Of a stretch of 64,000 bases of DNA, positions 34,001 through 41,083 are shown piece after piece. The stretch's first letter is position 1; every line of letters begins with the position of its first letter. The stretch is from the NCBI RefSeq assembly GCF_045984285.3, contig NZ_JBJQIK030000005.1:248001-312000 (forward strand), read 5' to 3'. This stretch comes from Rugamonas sp045984285. Lineage in GTDB: Bacteria > Pseudomonadota > Gammaproteobacteria > Burkholderiales > Burkholderiaceae_D. Under the pieces are notes generated by a model. It had not been told where the DNA came from, did not search any database, and saw only the letters and a program-made list of their open reading frames with translations. A program made the translations under genes and the position numbers.

Positions 34001-34807
34001 CGCCAGCTGGTCGGCCTGCAGGCGCCAGCGCAAGCGGGCTTCGGCGGCGGACTTGCGCAGGTCGATCTGCGCAAGCGCTTCTTCCGCGGCGGTGCTGCGC
34101 AGCTCTGCCTCGGCACGGGTTTCGGCGGAAAGCGGCTGCTGGTCGGCGAGGCGCGCGTGCAGCGCCTGCAGCCGTTGCAGCTCCAGCTTGGCGCGCTCGT
34201 GGGCGCGCTTCGAAATCTCGGAATAGACGGTGCTGCCGGTCAGGGTTTCCAGCAGCTGGCCGCGTTCGTCGTCCTGCGATTTCAGGAAGGTGGCAAATTC
34301 GTTCTGCGCCAGCAGCACGGCGCGCGTGAACTGGTCGAAGCTCAGGCCGATGCGCTGTTCGATTTCGGCTTTAACTTCGGTCTTGGTGCCGCCAATCGGC
34401 TGCAGTTCTGGAAGGCTGCTCAGCGACATGGCCGTTGCCTGCAGGGCGCCGGCAGCCTTGGTGCGCGCGCGGCGCACGCTCCAGCGCGCACGGTAGGCCT
34501 TGCCGTCGCTGCCCTCGAAATCCACCTCCGCATGGCCCTCGGCCATGCCGCGCCGGAGCAGGGTGCGCGTGTCATCGGAGGAAATGGCGTCGCCCGCATC
34601 CGGCGTCTTGCCGGTGGCCCGCACCAGGCGTGGCGTGCGGTCATACAGGGCCAGGCACAGCGCGTCCAGCAAGGTGCTCTTGCCGGCGCCGGTAGGGCCG
34701 CTGATGGCGAACAGGCCGGCCGATGCCAGCGGTTCGGCAGTGAAATCGATGGAGAATTCTTCGGCCAGCGAGGCGAGGTTGCGGCCGCCGATGCGCAGGA
34801 TCTTCAT
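31025..34807 (-). CDS. sbcC: Exonuclease SbcC (SMC-like ATPase)
   Basis: 1260-residue DNA repair ATPase that, with SbcD, cleaves hairpins and blocked DNA ends. The N-terminal nucleotide-binding half has Walker A GPTGAGKSTLLDALCL (about residue 35). Two long Ala/Gln/Glu-rich coiled-coil arms flank a zinc hook CPVC (near residue 611). The C-terminal half carries the ABC signature LSGGESFLVSLALALGLASL-type and Walker B LFIDEGFGSLD. Start 34807 overlaps the sbcD stop by four bases (ATGA). The much longer in-frame reading upstream runs through sbcD and is spurious. It is larger than E. coli SbcC because of longer coils. Confidence 0.95.
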   Translation of the reverse strand: MKILRIGGRNLASLAEEFSIDFTAEPLASAGLFAISGPTGAGKSTLLDALCLALYDRTPRLVRATGKTPDAGDAISSDDTRTLLRRGMAEGHAEVDFEGSDGKAYRARWSVRRARTKAAGALQATAMSLSSLPELQPIGGTKTEVKAEIEQRIGLSFDQFTRAVLLAQNEFATFLKSQDDERGQLLETLTGSTVYSEISKRAHERAKLELQRLQALHARLADQQPLSAETRAEAELRSTAAEEALAQIDLRKSAAEARLRWRLQADQLAQDIAAAHRQIAGCKAALDDAAPRRTALQRLEAAQEARPLAEEAARLDAQAAAVRTALQHGERDAAAAAEAQQALAAQSQEHAARLQAAEQARRDAGPGLDQAKALDARIEAMLPAHRQSQTALQAASATDDDARAAATRQQAALQALEQAQHAGSEWLSQHAGWAALAREWQRWEVLFTQAEQAHGQVRKLDQDRIALQTAMESASTAHASALERLAAASGRLNACEAKRQEAAATLAGIDADALLTGREQLESRRAALAKAERAFTDMEAARQRQRTLAQQLADLQAAQAAAEQQLAAVQQHGPALAAALVQAERSLRLAEAATGENVETLRATLEDEVPCPVCGATDHPYRHGDSKLHAMLAELQAEVARCRAATQAGIEQEAELRTKAQASIGQQASLGTELNALGTAVDALSTLWTEASAALGGLPESGITAWLSTELANTLAALDALAVQAQRLDSARKARDAAQAACDRASAEHTQLQSAAAGAQNTLTAQRTQLEGLHSRHSEARERLNGLLERIDSAFGDQAWRASWQADPAAFHERHQDQSRQWLAQQAACDERKAEITSAAVTAGALRTAADKAAADLAAARLAHQRNGEALHAARTARSALWDGRAVSEIEAGLQAAVDTARSALTAQQEALHAAGQQRARADEALAQCRQRLADTAAAQDLAAGRLAQWLSAFRQRPGAQEDDPDTPEALRELLAQPADAIRREREALQAMEQSLANAQSVLAEREAQAARHAALAPQPAAGEAGASDAIGDGAGADAAMLQAALSAIEAERKQAHDAAAAAKFVLAQDDGRRKAAESMLADIGKQEMEERRWARLNELIGSADGKKFRNYAQQFTLDVLLGYANAHLGQLAPRYQLQRTDNPGQPSLGLLVRDQHMGDDLRSVHSLSGGESFLVSLALALGLASLSSNRVRVESLFIDEGFGSLDAETLRVAMDALDNLQSMGRKVGIISHVQEMTDRIGTRIVVQPAAGGRSVVGVQ

Positions 34808-36039
34808 CCGTGCTCCCGTGCCAGCACCAGTTCGGCGAACGCGCGCAGCTGTTCCTCGGGCACCTCGCTGTCGAACTTCTGGCGGTAGAGGCGGCGGAAC
34901 ACTTCGTCCGGCTGCAGCTGCGCCAGCTGGTCGAGCGACACGGCGGCATCTTCCAGCGACTGCCCGCGCGAGCTGCTCGATGTTTCGATCTTTGCCAGCC
35001 GTACCGGCTTGCCTTCGATGGCCGCTTCGATGCGCGCGCGCAGGCCCGGCTCCGGCGCATCCAGCCGCACCCGCACTTCGAGATAGGGCTGGGCCTGTGG
35101 CGGACAGCCCGGCAGGTCCAGTGCCGCCAGTTCGGCCAGCACTTCGTCGATCGGCGCCGGGCGGGCCGGAATGCGCAGCAGCGGCACCGCGCGCGGCACC
35201 ATCAGCGGCGTGACGCTGCGCAGCGCGGCGCCTTCCAGCTCGATGCTCAATACCTGGTGCTGGTAGCCGGTTTCCGAGAACGACAGCGGAATCGGGCTGC
35301 CGGAGTAGCGGATATGCTCCTGCTTGCCCACGCTTTGCGCCAGGTGCAGGTGCCCCAGCGCCGTGTAGGCGATGGAGGGCGCGAACATCCCGGCCGGCAG
35401 CATTTCGGTGCCGCCGATGACGATGCGGCGTTCGGAGTCGGCCGACATCTGGCCATCCACCATATGGCAGTGGCCCATGGCGATCAGGGCTTCGTGGGGC
35501 TGGCGCAGGGCCTGCGCATGGGCTTCGGCCAGGCGGTACAACTCCGCGATGCCGGCCAGGTAGGGATCGCCTTCCACAGCTTCCAGGCGCGGGACGTCGC
35601 CGGGTCGCAGGAAGGGCACGGCGATACACCATGCGGCGATTTTGCCGTCTGCCGTGGTGAGCGGCACCACCAGGCTCCCGATATCGATGCCGCCATCCGC
35701 CTTGCGCAGCACATTGCCCACGATGCGCACGCCCTGCGCTTCCAGCAGCGGCACCGGCGCTTCCAGGCGGCCCGGCGAATCGTGGTTGCCCGCGATGATG
35801 ACCAGCTCCAGCTGCGGCGCACGCTCACGCGCCTGCTGCAGAAAGCGGTACAGCTGGCGCTGCGAGGCGGCGGAGGGATTGGCATTGTCGAACACGTCGC
35901 CCGCGATCAGCAGCGCATCGGCGTTTTCGCTGACGATGCGGTCCAGCAGCCAGTCCAGGAAGCACTGGTGCTCGTAGTGGCGGTCAAAATTGTGGAGCGA
36001 CTGGCCCAGATGCCAGTCGGACGTGTGCAGCAGGCGCAT
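34804..36039 (-). CDS. sbcD: Exonuclease SbcD (Mre11-like nuclease)
   Basis: 411-residue manganese-dependent nuclease partner of SbcC. The calcineurin-type phosphoesterase motifs are in order: HTSDWHLGQ (residues 5-13), GDVFDNANPS, GNHDSPG, GHCHMV and GHLHLAQ. The C-terminal capping region follows (FRRLYRQKFDSEVPEEQ). sbcD precedes and overlaps sbcC, the standard operon order. Confidence 0.96.
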   Translation of the reverse strand: MRLLHTSDWHLGQSLHNFDRHYEHQCFLDWLLDRIVSENADALLIAGDVFDNANPSAASQRQLYRFLQQARERAPQLELVIIAGNHDSPGRLEAPVPLLEAQGVRIVGNVLRKADGGIDIGSLVVPLTTADGKIAAWCIAVPFLRPGDVPRLEAVEGDPYLAGIAELYRLAEAHAQALRQPHEALIAMGHCHMVDGQMSADSERRIVIGGTEMLPAGMFAPSIAYTALGHLHLAQSVGKQEHIRYSGSPIPLSFSETGYQHQVLSIELEGAALRSVTPLMVPRAVPLLRIPARPAPIDEVLAELAALDLPGCPPQAQPYLEVRVRLDAPEPGLRARIEAAIEGKPVRLAKIETSSSSRGQSLEDAAVSLDQLAQLQPDEVFRRLYRQKFDSEVPEEQLRAFAELVLAREHG

Positions 36040-36072
36040 GGAATGTGAAACCGGTGGTGGAAGCCGATTCTA

Positions 36073-38706
36073 TCAGGCCGCGTCCGGGGCTGCCTGAGGT
36101 TCCGCAAGCGGATCGCCGGAGCGGAAGGTGTTGCGGCCGGCCTGCTTTGCTTCATACAGCAGCATGTCGGCGCGGTTCAGCAGTTCGGCGCAGCTGATGT
36201 CCTCGTCGGTGTACCAGGTCAGGCCAATGCTGGTGGAGATGCTGACCTTCAGGCCATCGAGGTGGAAAGGGGCCTGCATGGTGGCCACGATCTTGGCCGC
36301 CGCCGCCGCCGCATCGTCGCGGCGGGCAATGCGCTCCATGATGATGGTGAATTCGTCCCCGCCAAGGCGGGCCACGGTGTCGGTGCCGCGCATGGCGTGG
36401 GTGAGGCGGCCGGAGAAAGCCCGCAGCAGGGCGTCGCCCACGCTGTGGCCGTAGGTGTCATTGACCGGCTTGAAACGGTCGATGTCCATGTACATGACGG
36501 CCATGGTGGCGCCGTTCTCGCGGCAGTACTGCATGGTTTCGCTCATCTTCTGCAGGAAGCCGGCGCGGTTCGTCAGCCCGGTGAGCGCGTCCACCTGCGA
36601 CAGCTTGAGCAGGCGCTGCTTCTCGCGCTTCTGCGCCGTTACATCCTGCCGCATCACGTGGTAGCCGATCACCGTGGCGCCTTCCGCGTCGCTCTGCGGA
36701 ATGTAGACAACTTCGAAATTGCGCGGCGCCGGGCCGCTGGTATCTTCCTCTTCGAAGGTCAGCGTCTCGCCGTCCAGCGCGCGGCGGATATAGGGCTGGA
36801 GGAAGCGGTAGCGTTCTTCGCCCACCACTTCGCGCACCGGATGGCCGGTGGGCGGCTCGCCATGGAAGCTGAATTCGCGCTCGTAGGCCACGTTCTGGAA
36901 ACGGAACACCTCTTCGAAATCGATATAGGCGATCATTGCCGGCAGCGAGTCGGCGATGGTACGCAGGCGGGCTTCGCTCTCGCGCAGCGCAACCAGCGAT
37001 TTGCGCACCAGCGTCACGTCGTCCAGCGTGCCCACATAGCCCTGGATCTTGCCGTCCACCATAATCGGCGCGACCTTCATCGACACCCAGACCAGCGTGC
37101 CGTCCGGGTGCACGCAGCGTATGGTGTCCTGGAAGGCCTGCTGCGTGCTGCGCAGCTGGTCGAACACATTGCGCATCACTTCGCGGTCGTTCGGATGGAT
37201 GCTGGCGAGCCAGCCGTCATACATGGCATCGGCGCGCGCGATGCCGGTAATGGTCTCGAAGGTGCGGTTGACGTAGCTGCACTGGCCGAAACGGTCGATG
37301 CGGATCAGGCCCAGCGGCGAAGCGTCGTTGACCGCGGCCAGCTCCGCCTCGTTCTGCCGGATGGCCAGTTCCGCCAGTTTGCGCGGCGTGATATTGCGCG
37401 TGGTGACGGCCACCCCGTCCGCAATCGCCACGATCTGGTGGCGCAGCCAGCGTTCGCCCGGCAGGTTGCTGGTTTCGAATTCCTCTTCCAGCGGCTGGCC
37501 GGTGGCCAGCACCGAAGCGTATTTTTCAATGAAGCCTTCGCCGCGCCACACCGGGGCCAGCTCGCCGATGCGCTTGCCCAGGGCTTCTTCGCGCGGATAG
37601 CCCAGCATCTGCGCGCCGCGCTCATTGATGTCCACCAGCGTGAAGTCGACCAGCTTGCCGCCGCTGCGGCAGGCTTTCAGCAGGAAGACCGAATCCAGGC
37701 TGGCGTCGGCCGCCGCGCGCAGCTGCTGCTGCGCTTCCAGCGCCAGGCGGCTGCTGTTGCGCAGGCGGCGGCCCTGCTGGAACAGCAGGATGGCGAAGCC
37801 CAGCACCAGCAGCGAGGCAACGGCCACGGCCCCGAAATACAGGCTGCGGCGCCGTTCGAAGCGGCCCATCGCATGGTCCGCGTTGATGCCGACCACCGCC
37901 ACCAGCGCATAGCGCGGCATGTCGCGGAAGCTGTAGGCGCGCTCGATGCCGTCGTAGGGCCGCTTCAGCAGCACTTCTTCCGGCAGCCGCAACTGGTCCG
38001 GCGAGGGCACGAAATCGACGGTGTCGCTGATGAACAGCTCCTCGTCCACCCGGCCCATGGAGAGGCCGGTGTCCCGGCTAAGCAGCATGGCCATGCTGCC
38101 ATCCGCCATGTGCAGGCGGTCGTAGTCTTCAATGAAGATCATGGGATCGACCAGGATCACCACGGCGCCGGCGAACACGCCCTTGCCGTCATCGAGCCGG
38201 CGCGAGATCTGGATCTGCCACTTCTTGCTGATCGGGTCCACCGTGGGGTGCGTCACCAGCGCCGTATCGAGCGTGCTCGTGGCGAGGGTGCGGAAGAAGT
38301 TCTGGTCGTTGACCTCCGCGGGGAAGGCGCCATGGATGCTGTCCACCAGCTTGCCGTGCGCGCCATACAGCGCGATCGGCAGTTCCAGCTTGGAGGGCAT
38401 CAGGGAATCGAGCAGGCCATTGCGGCGGGTGAATTCGGGCAGGCGCAGGGCGCCTCCGGTTTCCTCGAACTTCAATTTGAAAAGCTGGGTGGCGTGGTCG
38501 GTCTGGCGCAGCAGGTGGCTGGCGTTTTCCGCCATGGTGCGGGCCAGCGCATGGCTATGCAGCACGGCCTCGTAATGGGCGCTCTTGTGCTCCTGGCTTA
38601 CCTGCCAGGCGACGGCGGCCCACATCGATACCAGCAGCACCAGAGTAAATCCAGGCAGCAGGACCGCCCGATACACTTTTTGCACTACCCGATGGACCGT
38701 CATCAT
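36073..38706 (-). CDS. Membrane PAS-GGDEF diguanylate cyclase
   Basis: 877-residue enzyme that makes cyclic di-GMP. One N-terminal helix (about 13-33) and a second near 290-310 bracket a periplasmic dCache-like sensor. Three PAS segments follow (about 325-445, 455-575, 585-710; landmarks ADASLDSVFLLK, VNDASPLGLIRIDRFG, IADSLPAMIAYID), then the GGDEF domain from LLKLSQVDALTGLTNRAGF. The active site is LGGDEF and the inhibitory I-site RGTD lies five residues before it, so product feedback is likely. No EAL domain. It lies 34 bp downstream of the sbcD start region on the same strand and is probably independent. Confidence 0.93.
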   Translation of the reverse strand: MMTVHRVVQKVYRAVLLPGFTLVLLVSMWAAVAWQVSQEHKSAHYEAVLHSHALARTMAENASHLLRQTDHATQLFKLKFEETGGALRLPEFTRRNGLLDSLMPSKLELPIALYGAHGKLVDSIHGAFPAEVNDQNFFRTLATSTLDTALVTHPTVDPISKKWQIQISRRLDDGKGVFAGAVVILVDPMIFIEDYDRLHMADGSMAMLLSRDTGLSMGRVDEELFISDTVDFVPSPDQLRLPEEVLLKRPYDGIERAYSFRDMPRYALVAVVGINADHAMGRFERRRSLYFGAVAVASLLVLGFAILLFQQGRRLRNSSRLALEAQQQLRAAADASLDSVFLLKACRSGGKLVDFTLVDINERGAQMLGYPREEALGKRIGELAPVWRGEGFIEKYASVLATGQPLEEEFETSNLPGERWLRHQIVAIADGVAVTTRNITPRKLAELAIRQNEAELAAVNDASPLGLIRIDRFGQCSYVNRTFETITGIARADAMYDGWLASIHPNDREVMRNVFDQLRSTQQAFQDTIRCVHPDGTLVWVSMKVAPIMVDGKIQGYVGTLDDVTLVRKSLVALRESEARLRTIADSLPAMIAYIDFEEVFRFQNVAYEREFSFHGEPPTGHPVREVVGEERYRFLQPYIRRALDGETLTFEEEDTSGPAPRNFEVVYIPQSDAEGATVIGYHVMRQDVTAQKREKQRLLKLSQVDALTGLTNRAGFLQKMSETMQYCRENGATMAVMYMDIDRFKPVNDTYGHSVGDALLRAFSGRLTHAMRGTDTVARLGGDEFTIIMERIARRDDAAAAAAKIVATMQAPFHLDGLKVSISTSIGLTWYTDEDISCAELLNRADMLLYEAKQAGRNTFRSGDPLAEPQAAPDAA

Positions 38707-38854
38707 TGTGGCGAGCCTTTATAAGTTCCTGGGATGTATTCTGCCTGTAATTGCCGCCCTTGGCACCTTCCTGGACAAGAAAATTGGCGAAACGCCGGGA
38801 AAGCGACAGAATCTTTATTAGAATAGCCACGCCCCCTCTTAAAGGATGCCACTT

Positions 38855-40087
38855 TTGAGCGATTTCCATTTCTCCCTGCCCGCGGCGCGTGCCCTTCACC
38901 TGGCCGCGCAGGGCCTGCTGCAGCCGCGCCGCCGCAAGGCGGTGAAGGCAGACGTGCTGGACGCCATCCGCCACCTGGGCGTGCTGCAGATCGACACCAT
39001 CCATGTGGTGGCGCGCAGCCCCTACCTGGTGTTGTGGAGCCGCCTGGGCGACTACCCGCTGCCTTGGCTGGAGGAGCTGCTGGCCGAGGGCAAGCTGTTC
39101 GAATACTGGGCGCATGAAGCCTGCTTCGTCCCGGTCGAGGACTACCGCCTGCTGCGGCACCGCATGCTCAATCCGGGCGCCATGGGCTGGAAGTATTCAG
39201 AGCGCTGGATGCGCGAACACAAGGCCGATGTGGAAGCCCTGCTGGAGCATGTGCGGGCCAGGGGGCCGGTGCGTTCCTCGGACTTCGAACGCAAGGACGG
39301 CAAGGGCGGCGGCTGGTGGGAATGGAAGCCGGAAAAGCGTACGCTGGAGGTGCTGTTCACGGCGGGCGAACTGATGATCGCGCGCCGCCAGAATTTCCAG
39401 CGCGTGTACGACGTCGCCAGCCGCGTGCTGCCGGACTGGGACGACAGCCGGCTGCCGTCGAATGAAGAGACGCAGCGCGAGCTGGCCCTGAAAACGGTAC
39501 GCGCACTGGGCCTGTCGAAAGCGGCCTGGATTGCAGACTACTACCGGACCCGGCCGCCGCGCCCGCAGCCGGAGCCGCTGGTGGAACAGGGCCTGCTGCT
39601 GCGCGGCCGGGTGGAAGGCTGGAAGGAGCCGGTCTATATCCATCCCGACCTGGAGAACCTGGCCCGCATGGCGCAGGACGGGACACTGGTCCCGAGCGCC
39701 ACCACGCTGCTGTCGCCATTCGACCCCGTGGTCTGGGACCGGCGCCGCGCCCAGGAACTGTTCGGCTTCGACTACCGGCTGGAGTGCTATACGCCTGCCG
39801 AGAAGCGGCGTTACGGCTATTTCACGCTGCCCATCCTGCGCCGCGGCGCGCTGGTGGGGCGGGTGGACGCCAAGGCGCACCGCAAGCAAGGCATCTTCGA
39901 ACTCAAGGCGCTGACGCTGGAACCGGGCGTGAAGACCAGCGAGCGCTTCGTGCGCGACGTGGCCGCCGCCGTGCAGCGCTGCGCCAACTGGCACCAGTGC
40001 CCGCAAGTGCAGGTGGTGCGCAGCGAGCCCGCCGCCTTCGCCGCCGCGCTGCAGCCGGTGCTGGATGGGGAGGCGATGGCAGCATGA
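38855..40087 (+). CDS. Winged-helix DNA glycosylase, AlkX/YcaQ type
   Basis: 410-residue HTH_42 (YcaQ) family protein, the group that unhooks or excises alkylated and crosslinked bases. The catalytic Q-x-D is seen in HLGVLQIDTIHVVARSP; Q-x-D is the AlkX/YcaQ form, Q-x-Q the AlkZ form. EYWAHEACFVPVEDY and LLSPFDPVVWDR are further family blocks. The start is taken as TTG 38855 because AAAGGA (38841-38846) lies eight bases before it, whereas ATG 38846 overlaps this ribosome-binding site. It overlaps the DUF2804 gene by four bases. Confidence 0.88.
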   Translation: MSDFHFSLPAARALHLAAQGLLQPRRRKAVKADVLDAIRHLGVLQIDTIHVVARSPYLVLWSRLGDYPLPWLEELLAEGKLFEYWAHEACFVPVEDYRLLRHRMLNPGAMGWKYSERWMREHKADVEALLEHVRARGPVRSSDFERKDGKGGGWWEWKPEKRTLEVLFTAGELMIARRQNFQRVYDVASRVLPDWDDSRLPSNEETQRELALKTVRALGLSKAAWIADYYRTRPPRPQPEPLVEQGLLLRGRVEGWKEPVYIHPDLENLARMAQDGTLVPSATTLLSPFDPVVWDRRRAQELFGFDYRLECYTPAEKRRYGYFTLPILRRGALVGRVDAKAHRKQGIFELKALTLEPGVKTSERFVRDVAAAVQRCANWHQCPQVQVVRSEPAAFAAALQPVLDGEAMAA

Positions 40088-41076
40088 AGCTCCCGCGCGC
40101 ACCGCAGCACATTGTGGGGCCGGACGGCATGCCGGCGCTGGGCCGTTTTGCCGGCATGGCGGAAAGCTTCGACTGGGCCTCGCTGGCGCCGCCCCATCTG
40201 CGCGGCGCGCTGTGGCGGCGTTTCCATCACAAGAAGTGGCATTACCTGTCGCTCGTGAGCGAGCAGGTGCTGTGCGCCGTCGCCATCGTGGATGTGGGCT
40301 GGACCAGCACCTGTTTCGCCTACGCCTTCGACCGTTCGGATGGCGACATGATGGCCAATTTTTCGCAGGACGGCCGCCTGTTCGGCCATTCGGCGAAGAT
40401 AGCGGACCACGCCGGCGGCAGCAGCAGCTTCACTACCCGCAGCACGAAGATCCGCATCGATGCGCTGGAGGGCGGGCGCTACCGCCTGGCGCTGGCCAGC
40501 CCCTGGCTGGAGATCGACGCCGAATTCGGGCCCGCTGCCGCGCCCCTGCTGCTGGCGGCGGGACCGGTAAAAGGCGGCGCTATCCACGCCACGCAGAAAT
40601 CGCCCGGCATGCCTTTGAGCGGCGAAGTGCGCACCTGGCGCGACGAATATTCGCTGGATGGCGGCGTGGCCAGCTTCGATTATTCGAACGGCCTGCTGGC
40701 GCGCGAAACCTCATGGAAGTGGGCCTCGGCGCACAGCCTCGATCTCGGTTTCAACCTGCAGTCCGGCTATTTCGGCGGCCACGAGAACGCGCTGTGGCTG
40801 GACGGCGAGCTGGTTCCGCTGGCGCCCGCGCACTTCATCCATGACCTGAAAGACCCGCTCGAGCCCTGGCACATCTTCACGGAAGACGACCAGCTGGACC
40901 TGGTCTTCACGCCCGAAACCGCACGCCGCCAGGACCGCAGGATGGTGGTGGCGGCCAGCCGCTATGTGCAGCCGGTCGGCACGTTCAGCGGCTGGGTGCG
41001 CGAGACGCCGGAAGCCCCGCGCCGCATCGTGACCGGGCTGGCCGGCGTGACGGAAGACCACTACTCGCGCTGGTGA
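40084..41076 (+). CDS. DUF2804 family protein
   Basis: 330 residues from MKLPRAPQHIVGPDGMPALG. The block HHKKWHYLSLVSEQVLCAVAIVDVGW and later LGFNLQSGYFGGHENALWLDGEL are typical of DUF2804, a beta-rich lipocalin-like/AttH-type fold of unknown function. No signal peptide. The start ATG overlaps the preceding stop (ATGA), and the gene ends 7 bp before the next, so all three (glycosylase, DUF2804, ligase-GNAT) form one operon. Confidence 0.88.
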   Translation: MKLPRAPQHIVGPDGMPALGRFAGMAESFDWASLAPPHLRGALWRRFHHKKWHYLSLVSEQVLCAVAIVDVGWTSTCFAYAFDRSDGDMMANFSQDGRLFGHSAKIADHAGGSSSFTTRSTKIRIDALEGGRYRLALASPWLEIDAEFGPAAAPLLLAAGPVKGGAIHATQKSPGMPLSGEVRTWRDEYSLDGGVASFDYSNGLLARETSWKWASAHSLDLGFNLQSGYFGGHENALWLDGELVPLAPAHFIHDLKDPLEPWHIFTEDDQLDLVFTPETARRQDRRMVVAASRYVQPVGTFSGWVRETPEAPRRIVTGLAGVTEDHYSRW

Positions 41077-41083
41077 CAAGGCC

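Noticed and set aside
34808..35632. N-terminal extension of SbcC to 1535 residues
   Set aside because: It runs through sbcD in another frame; the MKILRIGG start at 34807 overlaps the sbcD stop in the normal way.
36262..38724. 820-codon open frame antisense to the diguanylate cyclase
   Set aside because: Low-complexity shadow; the GGDEF gene is clear.
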